Of a stretch of DNA of 64,000 nucleotides, positions 1 to 11,654 are shown piece after piece. Location of the stretch: NCBI GenBank assembly GCA_948474755.1, contig CAOLHI010003124.1, positions 1-64,000 of the forward strand, in the 5' to 3' direction. Position 1 is the stretch's first letter. The number at the start of each line of letters is the position of its first letter. The position numbers were made by a program, and so were the translations under genes. This stretch comes from Ctenosaura bakeri (lineage: Eukaryota; Chordata; Lepidosauria; Squamata; Iguanidae). The notes under the pieces are model-generated. The model did not search any database. It saw only the letters and a program-made list of their open reading frames with translations, and was not told the DNA's origin.

Positions 1-2020
1 CTGCCATTTGGACACCTTCGGTCATCGCTTCTACTCTGCTTCCTCGCTGATTGCCAGGATCTTGAACACTCAGGCTTGCCTGGTTGCTTATCAGAGAAAC
101 ATCTGGGACAGGTTCTTTGCTCTCTCATCTGGGACTAGTGTGTCCCACTCCATGTGCACCCCGTGGCAGTTCACCTAGCGGGACAGGACAATGTGATAGC
201 GGACATGCTGAGCAGGGACACGGCGTTTCACCACGAATGGTCCCTCTTGGATGTTGCTTTCCAGCAGATCATGTCCCATTGGGGCACTCCGTCTGTCGAT
301 CTCTTTGCGAGCAATCAGAACCGAAAGTGTCCCCATTATTGCTCGAGAGCTGGCCTGGGCCCCGACTCTCTCGGCAACGCATTCCAATTCCCTTGGGACA
401 GGGAGTTTCTTTACATCTTTCCTCCATTCCCATTCTTGGGCTGAATGGTAGCCAAGCTCCTGTTGGACAAGGCAAGTGCCATCCTCGTAGCCCCGTACTG
501 GCCGAGGCAGCACTGGATTGGTCTCCTGCTCACTGCTGCTCAGGGCCTCAAGATGAGACTACATTGCACGCCAGACCTCCTTTCCAATTCGGACAGTCTT
601 GTGCTTCATCTGGACCTTCCTCTCCTGCATCTCCACGCTTGGAGTATAACCTTCTAGACTCTCCTGCCATCCAAGCTGTCCTCTTGGCCGCCAGGAAGGA
701 GTCCACTCGTAGATCGTACGAGTACAAGTGGTCAAAATTCATGGCTTTTGCGGATACCTGAAGTGAGGCATCCTCTCCAGCTTCATTGTCAACAGTGCCG
801 CATTTCCTGTTGCAGCTGAGGGAACAGGGCCTCGCCTTCTCCTCTCTGAAGGTCTACCTCTCGGCCATCATAGCCTACCAGCCACATGGTACTCCTTCCG
901 CAGCCCTGTTTCGGAACGCTACTGTCAAGCAATTATTTAAAGGTCTTCAACACCTCTACCCTCCTTCTCCCGTCTTGGTCATTGTCGCTTTTTCTCTCTC
1001 AGCTTATGCGCCATCCTTTCAAACTGATGGCCACGTCTGATGGCCGTTTCCTTACCATAAAGACGGCCTTTCTGGTCATGTCACTTCAGCCAGGTGGGCA
1101 GGAAAGTTGATTGTGCTACGGTCCGATGAACCTTTCCTGGTGTTCCATTGAGACAAAGTGGTTTTGCATCCAGATCTGTCCTTTCTTCTCAAGGTCTTCT
1201 CTGACTTCCATCTGAATCAAGATGTCATCTTACCTACCTTTTATCCTGATCCAGCTTCGCCTCTTGAGTGCTCACACCATTTGCTTGATGTGTGTTGGGC
1301 TCTGGCCTTCCACCTACAATGGACCTTCCAACAGACTCCACACCTTTTCGTCTGTTATGGTGGCTGCCGGAAGTGTCACAAGGTGTCCACTCAGCAGTTC
1401 TCCAAGTGGGTTGTCCAGACAATTCACCTAGCCTGCGAACTTGCGGGAAAACCGCCACCAGCCCCTCCACTCCGTGCCCACTCCACGAGGGCCATGGCTT
1501 CGTCAGCAGCTCTTCTCCGTGGGGTTGATCTTCAGGAGCTTTGTCGTGTGGCTACGTGGTCGCGGCCCTCAACCTTTGTCCACCACTACCACCTTGACTG
1601 CCGGGCCCAGCGTGACACTCGCTTTGGTCGTGTGATGCTGTCTTTGATCCTGTAGGACCTGACCTGCCGTCCAATGGTAAGTTACTCAGTCTCTCATTGT
1701 GTGAGGCACAGAGACCACGAAGAAGAAGAACAGGTTGCTTACCTGTAACTGTGGTTCTTCGAGTGGTCATCTGTGCCCTCACATACACACACCCAGCCTC
1801 CCCTCTTTCAGGTCCTCGTCTTGGCGGACATCAAAACTGAGGAGAGACTGTTCGCTTGGTGGGACTGAGCATGCTCTGTATCGGATGGGGGAGGGGTTCC
1901 CGCCGAGCTGCTCAGCTCTGGAACTTTCTGAAAAGCTACTGCACATGTGCGAAGATTCCCATTGTGTGAGGGCACAGATGATCACTTGAAGAACCACAGT
2001 TACAGGTAAGCAACCTGTTC
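1..2020 (+). mobile_element. DIRS-type tyrosine-recombinase retrotransposon, 3' part, decayed
   Basis: The reading frame from 154 gives the end of an RNase H region (HLAGQDNVIADMLSR) followed by the DIRS DNA-methylase-like segment (DLFASNQ, then ILVAPYWPRQ). A TGA at 442-444 interrupts it. From about 640 another frame gives a tyrosine recombinase: an N-terminal SAM-like stretch (ESTRRSYEYKWSKF), then SSLKVYLSAI, then the catalytic HxxR (HSTR, 1479-1490) and a candidate nucleophile Tyr in FVHHYH (codon 1587-1589). Stops at 759-761 and near 1038 break this ORF. Downstream lies a 57-bp inverted repeat pair typical of DIRS complementary ends. The reverse transcriptase would lie left of the window. 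The element is not intact, and it is a passenger in the intron. Confidence 0.85.
1728..2020. repeat. Inverted repeat pair of the DIRS element
   Basis: 1728-1784 and 1964-2020 are reverse complements at 55 of 57 positions, separated by 179 bp. The left arm starts GAACAGGTTGCTTACCTG. A shorter related piece (TTGTGTGAGGCACAGA) sits at about 1697-1712, just before the left arm. This fits the terminal repeat and internal complementary region that DIRS elements use for circular-intermediate replication. Confidence 0.85.
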
Positions 2021-2277
2021 GTCTCTCTCTCTTTTTTTGATCTGTCACTGCTAGCTCAGATCCCATCAGTGGAAAACTTTTTTGTCCCAATGTGCATCAT
2101 TTTATATTTGTTTACATTGAACCACATTGGCCCTTTGAATATACATTTGAATATACATTCCTTCCACTTTGGAAGGAACTTTTTGCAATTCTTCAGAGTG
2201 GTTTTTTTTAAAAAAAACAACACCCTAAATAATTCTATACGGTGAACAAATTTGATTACTTTACTGTTCAATCCCCC

Positions 2278-2512
2278 TAGAGAGCCAGTGAGGTAGAGTG
2301 CTGTGGTTAGATTGCAGCTTTGGACACCAGGATTTGAGTCCTTGATCATCTGTAGAAACCCACAGGGTGGCCTTGGGCAAAACATATTCTCTCAGCCTCA
2401 AAGGAAGACAAAGGGAAACCCCCTCTGAACAAATCTTGCTAAGGAAACCCCATGATTGGTTCACCTTAAGGTTACAGTGAGTGAGAAGTGGTTTGAACAC
2501 ACACAACAACTA
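2278..2512 (+). mobile_element. tRNA-derived MIR/CORE-like SINE
   Basis: It begins GAGCCAGTGAGGTAGAGTGC, with a degenerate RNA polymerase III A box and then a B-box-like GATTTGAGTCC. The body follows the pattern 'cttgggcaa...tctcagcctcaa...ctctgaacaaatcttgc' and the end is a CACACAACAAC tail. The same family occurs at least seven more times in this window in both orientations. It is an old, diverged copy. Confidence 0.8.
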
Positions 2513-2826
2513 CTCAGCCCTTACCCCTTATTATTTGTGCACAAGTTTTAAAAAATCCTGCTTCTCCTAGAGATTCTTAGAGGATCTCACTTTTTATTTT
2601 CCTTCATTTGATAAAGAAAACAAACATGTTGCAGTTTGCCCACCCCCATTCTAGTGTCTTTGAATTATTCATGGCTAAAAACATAAAACTGAGTTGAACA
2701 GCTATTTTTAAACACATTTATTTACTATTACTGTATTTGTATAATGCTTTTTTTAATGAAACGCCACAAAGCAATAAAACCATGTAAACAAAAGCATTGA
2801 TAAAAGCATTAAAGCAAGAATACTAA

Positions 2827-2936
2827 AAATAATTTCAAAGCTTAGTTGTTGGTGTGTCTTAACACTTTTTCTGAAAGTCTGAAATAATTTCAAAGCCTAG
2901 TTGTTCATATGTCTTAACATATTTTCTGAAAGTCAA
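2827..2936. repeat. Two-copy tandem duplication, 55-bp unit
   Basis: AAATAATTTCAAAGC..GTTGTT..TGTCTTAACA..TTTTCTGAAAGTC occurs at 2827-2881 and again at 2882-2936 with a handful of differences. It is a simple local duplication in AT-rich intron sequence. Confidence 0.85.
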
Positions 2937-3344
2937 AAGAGTGAGAGCCAACTGTAATTTGAGAGAAGACATTCCACATTTTGGGAGCAACCCAGGAGAC
3001 CCTTTTCCTGTATTCCCAACAAGTGGGCCGATGTGGGCAGCAGTGCGGATTTTTATAATGGGGCAGTTCATAACAAGGCAGATAGCTGCTCAGATCCACT
3101 GTTTAGAACAGAAATGTGAATTGGGTACCCCTACAAATATTGTTGAACTGCAACTCCCAGAATTCCTTACCAATTGCTGTCCTCTCTGGGGCTTCTGAGA
3201 ATTGCAGTTGAGATGGAAGGCTGCACAATTCCCAGCTGTAGTTTCTTTCCTGAAATCAGGACTTTCTTAAGTTGCCTTTCATACAAGTACTCTGCCATGT
3301 TTGCAGTCTTATGGTTGCAAGAATTATGCACAGATGAGGCTTTT

Positions 3345-3875
3345 TGATTTAAAAGAATTGCACTGGCTGCCAATATCCTTCTGATGTGAATTCAAGTACT
3401 GATAATGACATTTACAACCTAAATGGCTTGGGACCTTAATACTAGAAGAGGCACTATACACTATCCATATCTGAGGTCTGCTTAAAGGGGTCCACTTCTG
3501 TGTCCCAAAAATCAAGGCAGTACACAGTCAGAGAATGTAGGAAAGGATCTTGTTTGGTCTGACATACCAGTTACGGAATACCTTTCCTTTAGAGGCCCAA
3601 TTGTCACCTGTACTGCTGTCATTCTGGGCGCCAAGTGAAAGCATGACAGTTTCCAAAAGCCTTTGAGACTTAACTAGTCTTATACAGATCCACACACATG
3701 CATGGTTTTGAATTGTTTTAGATAATTTTGACTTGTTTTAATTTGCTCTCTTTTTAACTTGTTTATTTTTTTCAGTCTTTAAAATTGTTTCATTGTTTAC
3801 ATTGTTTTAAACTGGTATTGTGTGATGCCCTGAGATTTTTTAGATAGAGAGCAGGATATAAATATTTTATTTAAT
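3345..3875 (+). mobile_element. L2-like LINE, 3' end fragment
   Basis: The phrase TTGCACTGGCTGCCAAT, then AATGGCTTGGGACC, then a T-rich 3' region ending GCCCTGAGATTTT..GAGAGCAGGATATAAAT match the 3' end of the L2-like LINE seen again at 10986, 23041 and 35900. The coding frame is destroyed. Confidence 0.65.
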
Positions 3876-4058
3876 ATATAAATATTCCAGTGATGTCCCC
3901 CATTGCCATTTAGGCCTTTTCTGAAGGCCTTAGAAATAGTTTAGCAGAGGAGGGGCAGGAAAGCCCCAATCCACAAGTTAAATTCCTACAAGCTGAATTC
4001 CAGTTTCTTAACACAGGGCGTATTTCACCATTCCTAAATGGTTGTGCTTTTCCAAGTA

Positions 4059-4421
4059 CAGCCATCCCTCAACATTCACTAGGGTTAGGGGCACAGGACC
4101 TCTGTGAAAATGGAAAAACTGTGAATAACTCTAGGCCCTCCCATATTTAACAGAAAAAAAAAGTATGATCACCATATTAAACCCACCATTGATTCCTTTG
4201 AGGCAGCAGGGTTCCTTCACAAGGCAGATGTGGGTGGCTGGAGGGGCTGCCCCACACCATTTTTAATAGGGACTTAACAAGCCTCATTTGCAGTTTCTCA
4301 GTTTCATGAGGCTCTCAGTCCCTGTTAAAAATGGCATAGGGCAGCAGCAGAGGTGATAGCAAATAACATGTGAATAATCAAATCTGCAAAAGTGAAACCC
4401 GCAAATGTGGAACGTTGACTG
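4059..4421. mobile_element. Tigger/pogo-like non-autonomous DNA element
   Basis: The element begins CAGCCATCCCTCAACATTC and ends AACGTTGACTG, flanked by TA on both sides (4057-4058 and 4422-4423). The interior carries the GTGAATAACT and 'AAACCCGCAAATG' segments usual in this MER2/Tigger-like group. It is 363 bp with no transposase, so it would have depended on an autonomous relative. Confidence 0.7.
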
Positions 4422-5535
4422 TAGGCTTAAATGATAGTGCTGTGGATAATGAAAAATATCAGAAGACTTGGATAGGGTGAGTCTCTGAAGGCTGGAATAG
4501 TAGCACTTAAACCGTTCTTACTATTAGTTGTTTTTATTATTCTGGATGAGAAACTTTCTTATTTGGGAAAAATGCCCAGGCTCATCTACAGTTACTGAGC
4601 TTGTCATCCTGATTTTCTGGCTTCCTCTTAAACATCCAGTAAAAACAGTTGATAGGTTTCCGAGTCATTTGCCTCATTGTCAGGCCACTCTTTTAGTTCG
4701 AAAGCATTCCTTGCATTTTATATCCTTAAGTTTTATTTGCACCTCCTTTCCTGAAATTTATTGCCTACTTTCCAACAGTGGATAGTAGCTGAGAGCAATT
4801 ATACTCCATCATTCTGTTTGCTATCTTTTTTAAAAATCTTATGAGTGTAAAGTTGGAAGGGACCTGAAGGTAATCATATCAGCACCCTTTAACAGAATAG
4901 CCCATATCCTCTAGGAAACGGAGTGTTGCAACAGCTAATGTGTCCTTTGCCTACAGCATAAAGATGTAAGTTGTGAAGACAAATCTAAAACAAGTAAACT
5001 GCAAAATGTTATAGGGCAGATAACATCTGTGTGTTCTTGCCTGCCCATCCCTGTGTGATCCTCATTTACAGAACTAGCTGTATGTTGGCATGAAAATGAC
5101 TCATTTAGATTATTATATTCCTATAAGCTGATTTTGAGGATTGTCACCATATTTTATCATAAAGACTTAAAAGAGAAGCAGTAACATGAAACTGATGAGG
5201 TAGAACTCATTATCACTTCCTGATTACTTTGAATTTGGGCTTAATTGATTGAGAGTATGTCTTTTTTCACTGTAGAAAGTATTTGTCACTAATTCAGTTT
5301 AAATACTTTCTGGCTATGTCTGCCCTTAAGCAGCAGCTCGAGCCGAGTATTAAATCACTCTGATTTTATCTTACATATGTTTGACCTCTGCATAATATTT
5401 GGCCTCCACATGAAATGTGAAACATGTATTATGGCACTTTGACTTTGCTGTTTCAAACTCTTTGTCTCTTTTTGTGAAGAATGTGTATATGTATATATAA
5501 ACATGTATATGTAAAAGGGCTGACATATCCTAAAG

Positions 5536-5818
5536 CAGGGCTTTCCAAATGGTGTGCCGCGACACATTAGTGTGTCGCCTACAATCTTGGAAATGTATGT
5601 TATTATTTATAAATCATGTTTTTAAAAATATATGAAAGGTTTTCATGAGATATGTTCTGTCCCCATACTTTTTGTTATTACAATTTATCTATGTGTCTGT
5701 ATCTCTTGTAAGGGGTTAGTATAGCTTCTGGTTTGCTAGTAAAATTGGAATTACTGTGTTGGAAAATGATGCGTGTCTAAAAAGTGTGTCACCAACATGA
5801 AAAGTTTGGAAAGCTGTG
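5536..5818. mobile_element. hAT-type MITE with 8-bp target duplication
   Basis: Left end CAGGGCTTTCCAAA and right end (reversed) CACAGCTTTCCAAA form terminal inverted repeats. The inner part has GTGCCGCGACACATTAGTGTG on the left and a matching GTGTGTCACC near the right end. The flanks TCCTAAAG (5528-5535) and CCCTAAAG (5819-5826) match at 7 of 8 positions, which is the hAT-type duplication length. It is 283 bp, non-coding, and abuts a 5S-derived SINE. Confidence 0.8.
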
Positions 5819-5826
5819 CCCTAAAG

Positions 5827-6027
5827 ACACCAGATCCTGTCTAATCTTGGAAGCTAAGCAGAGTTAACCCTGGTTAGTACTTGGATGGGAGACTGTCAAT
5901 GAGTACCACCTGCTGTAGAGGAAGAAACTAGTAAAGCCACCTTTGAGTATTCCTTGCCTAAGAAAACCCTACAAAATTCATGGGGTTACCATAAGTTGGC
6001 AGGTGGCTTGAAGGCACATACACACGC
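5827..6027 (+). mobile_element. 5S-rRNA-derived SINE
   Basis: The head (5832-5895) reads GATCCTGTCTAATCTTGGAAG, CTAAGCAGAG and TGGTTAGTACTTGGATGGGAG. These are the internal promoter and body of 5S rRNA. It continues past the normal 5S end into 'gtagaggaagaaac..aaagccacctttgagtattcc..' and a tail GGCTTGAAGGCACATACACAC. This is a SINE3-class (5S-headed) retroposon, not a functional 5S gene. Related copies are at 13188, 16885 and 57557. Confidence 0.85.
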
Positions 6028-6216
6028 TTATCCACATCCATACATTCACTATTTTAGTCTCCTCCGTGGCTTTTATAACATAGACAAGGTGTGGGCATGT
6101 GTCAAGGGTTAGTGGATCAGTTTTGGCACTTCTGGGACCATGACAGGCCACACTGTCCTTCCCAACAAAGTTCTAAGCAACCAGAAGTCACTTCAAATCA
6201 CTGTAAGACTAGAGCT

Positions 6217-6252
6217 GTTTGTTTGTTTGTTTGTTTGTTTGTTTGTTTGTTT
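6217..6252. repeat. (GTTT)9 microsatellite
   Basis: Nine uninterrupted GTTT units, likely polymorphic. No functional role is suggested by the context. Confidence 0.97.
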
Positions 6253-7055
6253 TGGGAAGGGGAACTGAAACTGTCCTTAGGATCCGTGTCTCTGAGGTGT
6301 GTTTTGGCTAGAAAAAAATTAATTTGTTCATCTGGATTTTTGTGGGGAGGGTCCATGGATTTCCTGCAAGTCATGTTTTTCCCATTTTTGGACTAGACAT
6401 ATACCACAGTAAGAAATATAAGGTTCAGTCTATTTTTGGTCTTTTGTCACTTTTGCAAATATCCATAAGTCAATTCTATCCTGTTCTACATTTCCAAAAG
6501 TTGCATATCCTATTTTCATATGTAAATATATATGTTTGAATGCATTTTCCCTCAAAGTATACATTTCAAAAAGACTTCATCCTCAAATACTCACTTTATG
6601 GAAGATTTGGTACATTTATTTAGATCAAGAACTGAATACAAAAATTCAGAGAAATTCAATCAGATCAGTATGCTTCACAAAGTACTAAATGAAACCCTTG
6701 AGTATCTCTAGTGACAACAGATGAATTGTTCATTAGGATGCTATGGCGGGAGTGTACAACTGTAAAGGGATGGGAGCCAATTTTTGCACCTATGCCTTCA
6801 CAACAGGCATCAACATTACACAAAAAATGACATCATGTCACTTCCAGGTATTGTTTATGCCGATTTTCATCTAGTTTTTCAATGGGCACCTTGGAGTCTT
6901 AGAGGTTGTGGACTATTGCATGCTAAACAACTGTGTTTGGAGCTGGTTTGGGGTAGAAAAAGTTGTCAAAAAACATTTCAAAAGATTTTTGGGGGGATCA
7001 GGAGTCTTAGGGTGTCTTCTGGTGGCTCAGAACCCATACCCCCCCATTTTGTCTT

Positions 7056-7278
7056 TTGTTGTTGTAGTGTGCTTCAAGTTGTTTCTGACTTACAATGACC
7101 CTAAGGCAAATTTATCACAGGGTTTTCTTGGAAAGATTTGTTCAGAAGAAGCTTGTCTTTGCCTTCCTCTGAGGCTGAGAGAGTGTGACCTGCCAAGGTC
7201 ACCCAGTGGGTTTCCATTGTCAAGCAGGGATTGGAACCTTGATCTCCACAGTCATAGCCCAGTGGTCAAACCACTTTT
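7056..7278 (-). mobile_element. tRNA-derived MIR/CORE-like SINE, antisense
   Basis: On the + strand it starts with TTGTTGTTGTAGTGTGC, continues TTGTTTCTGACTTACAATGACC, TCTGAGGCTGAGAGAGTGTGA and GGTCACCCAGTGGGTTTCC, and ends in the reversed tRNA-like head (CAGTGGTCAAACCACTTT). It is near full length for the family. Confidence 0.85.
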
Positions 7279-7619
7279 ACAGAAGACTAATGTTTGCGTT
7301 AGCCCTACAAAATATTTTGTTTATACTTTAGGTCAGAAACCTGTTGGGGTATTGTACCTATGCAGTTAAATTATGCTAGTGGTTATATTTTTATTTACTT
7401 TAAAACTTGGGTAAGGAGGTATTTCCTTTCTCCTTCTGCAAGGAATTTCCTGTTTCCTTGCAGTGCAGTAAGCTGGCTTAAAGGCTGGGCCTGCACACAG
7501 AAACAGCTCCTCTGCTCTCATTCCCCAGAAGAACCTGAATGATCACTGGAATGTATCTTGCAGATAGTTTTACTCTTATACTCTTTTGCCTTGGCACTGA
7601 GAACTTGCACAAGTCTTCT

Positions 7620-7891
7620 GTGCCTCATTTCTTTCCATTTTGCCTTGGAGCAAGTTCTATGTGCTGTGGCAAAATACATAGGAATGGCAGGAGGAGTTCT
7701 GGATGGGGAAAGGAAGGCTTGCATGAGCTCTCTCCATTGCCCATTCCCTTCCATTTTACCACAGCATGAGTTCTCTGTGCTGGGACAAAATGTATGGGAA
7801 TGGGAGGAGGAGAAATGCGGTGGGAAGGCATGGGCAATCACAAATAATCAAATTTGTGAAGGTCAAGCCTGCAAATGTGGAGGGAGGACTG
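7620..7891. mobile_element. Tigger-like MITE with internal repeated segment
   Basis: The right end ..GCAAATGTGGAGGGAGGACTG is followed by TA and matches the ends of the related elements at 4059 and 40952. Inside, a segment TTCCATTTTGCC..AAAATACATAGGAATGG (about 7635-7690) is repeated in diverged form at about 7750-7808. The left end is unclear. Confidence 0.5.
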
Positions 7892-8274
7892 TATTTGCCT
7901 CCTGGAGCCTTGGTCCAACACATAAACTGCTACTTCATCCAGGCTCTTGAAATTGTAGCATAAAACTATATTTGCATTTTTTTTCTAATCCAACTTTAGT
8001 CATGTTTTCTGCTATTCAGCTATTGGATCTCTATATATTAAATAATGATGCCCAGATTAGCATTGAAGTGGGCACTCTGAGTTTATGTAATATTCTGAGT
8101 GTAGTGCTTCCTAGGCTTAAAGTACAATACTATGTGATTAGTAACTAGCCAGAGTTATAACTAAAATTCTGGATATAGTTATTTTTTTCTGTTTTTTAAA
8201 AACAAGTTTATTTTTAATATAAATAAGTTTGTGCACAGAGGTATAATTTCATGATGTATGCTTTCTTTCCACAG

Positions 8275-8365
8275 ACGAAAGCAGTTGGCTTGCTCGATGC
8301 AGATGTGTATGGTCCTTCAATACCAAGAATGATGAATCTGAAGGGAAGTCCAGAAGTGACATCAA
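8275..8365 (+). CDS. NUBPL: NUBPL internal exon (DADVYGPS segment)
   Basis: NUBPL is a Mrp/NBP35-family P-loop ATPase of the mitochondrial matrix that delivers iron-sulfur clusters to complex I subunits. This 91-nt exon reads [20 protein letters not shown] followed by [10 protein letters not shown]. The stretch [12 protein letters not shown] is the conserved switch region after the P-loop in this family. The acceptor is CCACAG|ACG and the donor is TCAA|GTAAG. It ends one base into a codon, and the exon at 17263 supplies the other two bases. The frame is open and there is no sign of decay. The P-loop exon is not in the window and must lie upstream. Identification rests on protein similarity recalled from the family. 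Confidence 0.93.
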
Positions 8366-10985
8366 GTAAGTCACATGAATATTACTCTTTTAATTCTTGG
8401 GGGAAGGAAGAGCTGTTGAATAGGGTGCAAGTTTATAAGGAATTCTTGAGATGTGATTATTCACAGTGGTAAGAGTAGAAAAGGAAATTCCATTTTGAGT
8501 TATTTAAGCAAATGACCTCAGTTATTAACATCTTAGTTAACATCAACATTAATATTTCATTATCAACTGTCATGCATTGTAGATAGGGCTGCCTTTGAAA
8601 ACTGTTAGGCAACTTCAGTTAGTTCAGCATGCAACTGCTGTGGCATGACTGGGCCAAGCAGAGATGTTTTCCCACCATCACCAGTACATTTGGCTTCCAC
8701 CGTAAACAGGGGATGCACTTTTATCTCCTTCCCCCTCTTATGCCTGGCATTCACACAGTGAGATAAATAAGCAGAAATTCGTCATACATGAATAGAACCA
8801 CCCCTAACTGAGAACCTTGATGGCACATACATGGGTTGCATAGAACGGATTCCTCTGAATAAATGTTTCCCCTTCTAAAGTGTGAATTGCTAGGTGGGCT
8901 AGGAGAAGCAGCCTGGTTGTTCTTTCCTTGGAACTACTCATTTGAATAATACATTCCATATTATATATATGGTGAAAAGAGAGGCTCACACTAATATTTA
9001 GCATATACTGTGCATATCAGTGTGGTGCCTCCAGTGTTCAGCTGTGTTCAGCTGTGCAAACATAACTGTACTTAATGGGTGAGTAAAATAATCTTTCGTG
9101 TACTTGATGTTAGGAGAATGCCTTAAAGTCTTGAGGGATAAGAAGAAGTTACACTGATGTCAAACATTTCTTTTTCTTGTCAAATCTTGAATCATGGCAA
9201 ATCCTGAGAGTCTGGCCAAGATCTATATGTAAAGTCCTGGGATATGAAGGGTATATGCATATGTGAGTAGGAAGTACAAGAAGTAAGTGGGTGCTGGAGT
9301 GAACCCACAGCTTATTAACTTTCTCATCCATTAAAACCGAAGCATGTTTTGGCAATCCCCAAGGAATACAGATACTCATTTCCAACATACATTTCCTTTG
9401 ACTGAGGACTTTTCTTTTCCTGTATCCCATGCAGAACAGGTTTCTATCTACTCCAAAATTCCTACAATGGGTAAACAAAGCAATAGTCAGCTGAGTGGGA
9501 TGGGAGGCTGTTAGAATCTTCCTACTCCAGTCAGTGTTCCAATAGCACTGGGACAGAATACTGCCATAGGATGTGAAGCTACCTTATTTGGCCTCTCTGA
9601 TAAGTCTTGGGTCAAGTTCTAATCTTGCTGAGATCTCAGCTGAAATTCCTGCAGGGTATACGCAGTTCTGGGTATTCCTGCAGATACTTCTGCTCTGTAT
9701 GATTGCATGGAGGGACAGCACACTTACTTACAGAAATCTTTATATGCAGGTGACCCAAAGATGAGGCTTCAGGTGTGGATACCTGAATAAATGGTCCCAA
9801 AATGTGCATTCCTCACTTCTTTGCAGAACAGTAATGCAGAAAACAGGAGGGATGTGATTGTGAACCAGGACTGAGTGCTACAAAGATGGTTAAGCCAATC
9901 TATTTATCTACCAAGCACAGAAGTGAAGAGACAAGATGGGTTGGTACAAGTTGACCCATGTAGGTGAACTAGCCCATTGTCAGAATGCAGCAACGTGAAG
10001 AACAGTTTTTGAATAGTTGCTGGTTTTCTAAACCACTTTTAGTTTGTCTGTATAGAGAGCTTACCTGTTGTCAGGAATGGGTGCACATTTTTACACATAC
10101 ACTTTCCAGAGGCATTATAGGCTTTCTTCCTTCCTGAAGGTAAGCAGTCTAGGGAGAATCTTTGGCAAACCAGATGTAAGAAAAGTTTTTCCAGAATACA
10201 AATCTGTCTTTTGTTCCTGGGAATACTAATGGTGCCATTACTGGGCCTGTTTGATAAGAAGACAACAGAAATGTGGAAAGAACTGAGTTAGAGCAAGTCT
10301 TCTCTCAGTTGAGTCAAAATCTGTTGGAAGTAAGTGGGGAGTGAGGAGTGGATGAGCAAAAAGCTATCCTTTATTGACTCCCAGAAGCAGTTGTCCTAGT
10401 TTGCTGTATCAATGATTTCATTAAATTTTAATCTTTCCCTGCCCCATATGCTCCAACCAGATGAATGAGGCACACCTGGGAGTCTGCAAGTAAAAAAATA
10501 GCTTGACTAAACTTTTTGAATATAAATGTATATAAAAGTAAATTGTTTAATTGGCAGTTAGGCAATAGCAGAAGTCTTTACTGGAGCTATCTCCAATGCA
10601 CACCAGTATTGAATTGCTTCCTTTAAGTGAAAAAGATGCACTGTCTCACTTAAAACATTCATTCAGAAATACAAGGATGTTGTTCAGATATTGTTGACTG
10701 TTGTATTTTATTTCTGTGTCAGTGTACAAAATACATGATCTCCAATGTATATAACATGTTGTTTCTTTATCTGGCAAGAAATAATACTACAGTGATATGA
10801 TGAGAACTCTGAAGCCTTAAATTATGAAAAATAGTGCCAAACATCTTCTGAGGTTTTATGAGGCACAAGGTGGACCAAGGCACACTCCAGCAAATGTACA
10901 ACATCCTATATATTAATAGGTGACTGCCCTTCATTTGGATTTAGCCTGTGAGGTTATAGATGCTAGATAAAAGGTCAACTGTTAA

Positions 10986-11650
10986 TTGTTCAGCTTAATG
11001 CCTCAGCTACAGAGCTGTAACCTGAATTGGCCAGAATCACTCATCATTGAATTACATTGCATCTTGACTACTGGAATGTGTTGTACATGGGGTTACCCTT
11101 CAGGAGTGCCCTGGAGGTTCAGCTGGTGCAACATGCAGCAGCTAAACTGCTATGTGGTGCACAGCATCAGTTATGTCACCTTCGTGCTGAAATACCTACA
11201 TTTTCAACTGCTATCTTTTCTCTGGGTTCAGTTCAAAGGGTTTCCGTTGACTTTTAAATCTTTAGATAGCTTGAGACTATTTAAGGGACCACTGGTTTCA
11301 ATATGAACCTGTCTGGATCCTAAGATCTTCAGGAGGAGTCAGTCATCTTCAGAACATTGACAACAAAAGCCAGCATTGGCCGACAGTACAAGGCTTTGTC
11401 CTGTGTGGCTGAAAGACTGCAGAATACATTCCCTGCACAGTTGCAATGAGTTTCCACTGTTGCTGCTTTCAGGAAGGGAGTAAAGTCATATCTCTTCAAA
11501 CTGATCTCTTAAACTGCTTTTAATATTGTGATTGTAATAAGTTTACTGTCTAATTTGTCTTTAAATGGCTTTTAAATTTGCTTTCAATCTGTTTTAATGA
11601 TGTTTTAGTCACCTTGACCACTATTTCAGTAGAAAGGCAGAGTAAAAATG
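10986..11650 (+). mobile_element. L2-like LINE, ORF2 C-terminus and 3' end
   Basis: Translation across frames gives the conserved L2 C-terminal pattern: an L-D-Y-W-N-V-L-Y-M-G-L-P stretch followed by a Q-L-V-Q-H-A-A-A-K-L stretch (11050-11145). The 'ttcagttcaaagggtttcc' stretch follows, then 'gaatacattccctgcac', then a T-rich 3' end. It is broken by frameshifts. Confidence 0.75.
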
Positions 11651-11654
11651 TAAT

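Larger units (their letters stand above)
1..8274 (+). other. NUBPL: NUBPL intron (5' part outside window)
   Basis: No host exon is visible here. The exon at 8275 begins in the middle of the NUBPL protein, after the P-loop, so this stretch is inferred to be intron. It holds a DIRS element, SINEs, an L2 tail, a hAT and Tigger-like MITEs, listed separately. At 2513-2826, 4422-5535 and 6253-7055 I see only AT-rich sequence with no recognisable element. The intron ends in a pyrimidine-rich tract and CACAG just before 8275. Confidence 0.7.

Noticed and set aside
84..761. 225-codon open frame at the window start
   Set aside because: Its first two thirds are an off-frame shadow of the DIRS RNase H/methylase region. 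Only the last about 40 codons are recombinase sequence.
5832..5895. 5S rRNA gene
   Set aside because: It lacks the first third of 5S, has several substitutions, and runs directly into a SINE body with a repeat tail. It is a retroposon head.
6091..6396. 101-codon ORF with a valine-cysteine-leucine-phenylalanine repeat
   Set aside because: The repeat is just the translated (GTTT)9 microsatellite.
7558..7950. 130-codon ORF
   Set aside because: It overlaps a MITE with internal repeats, which explains the open frame.
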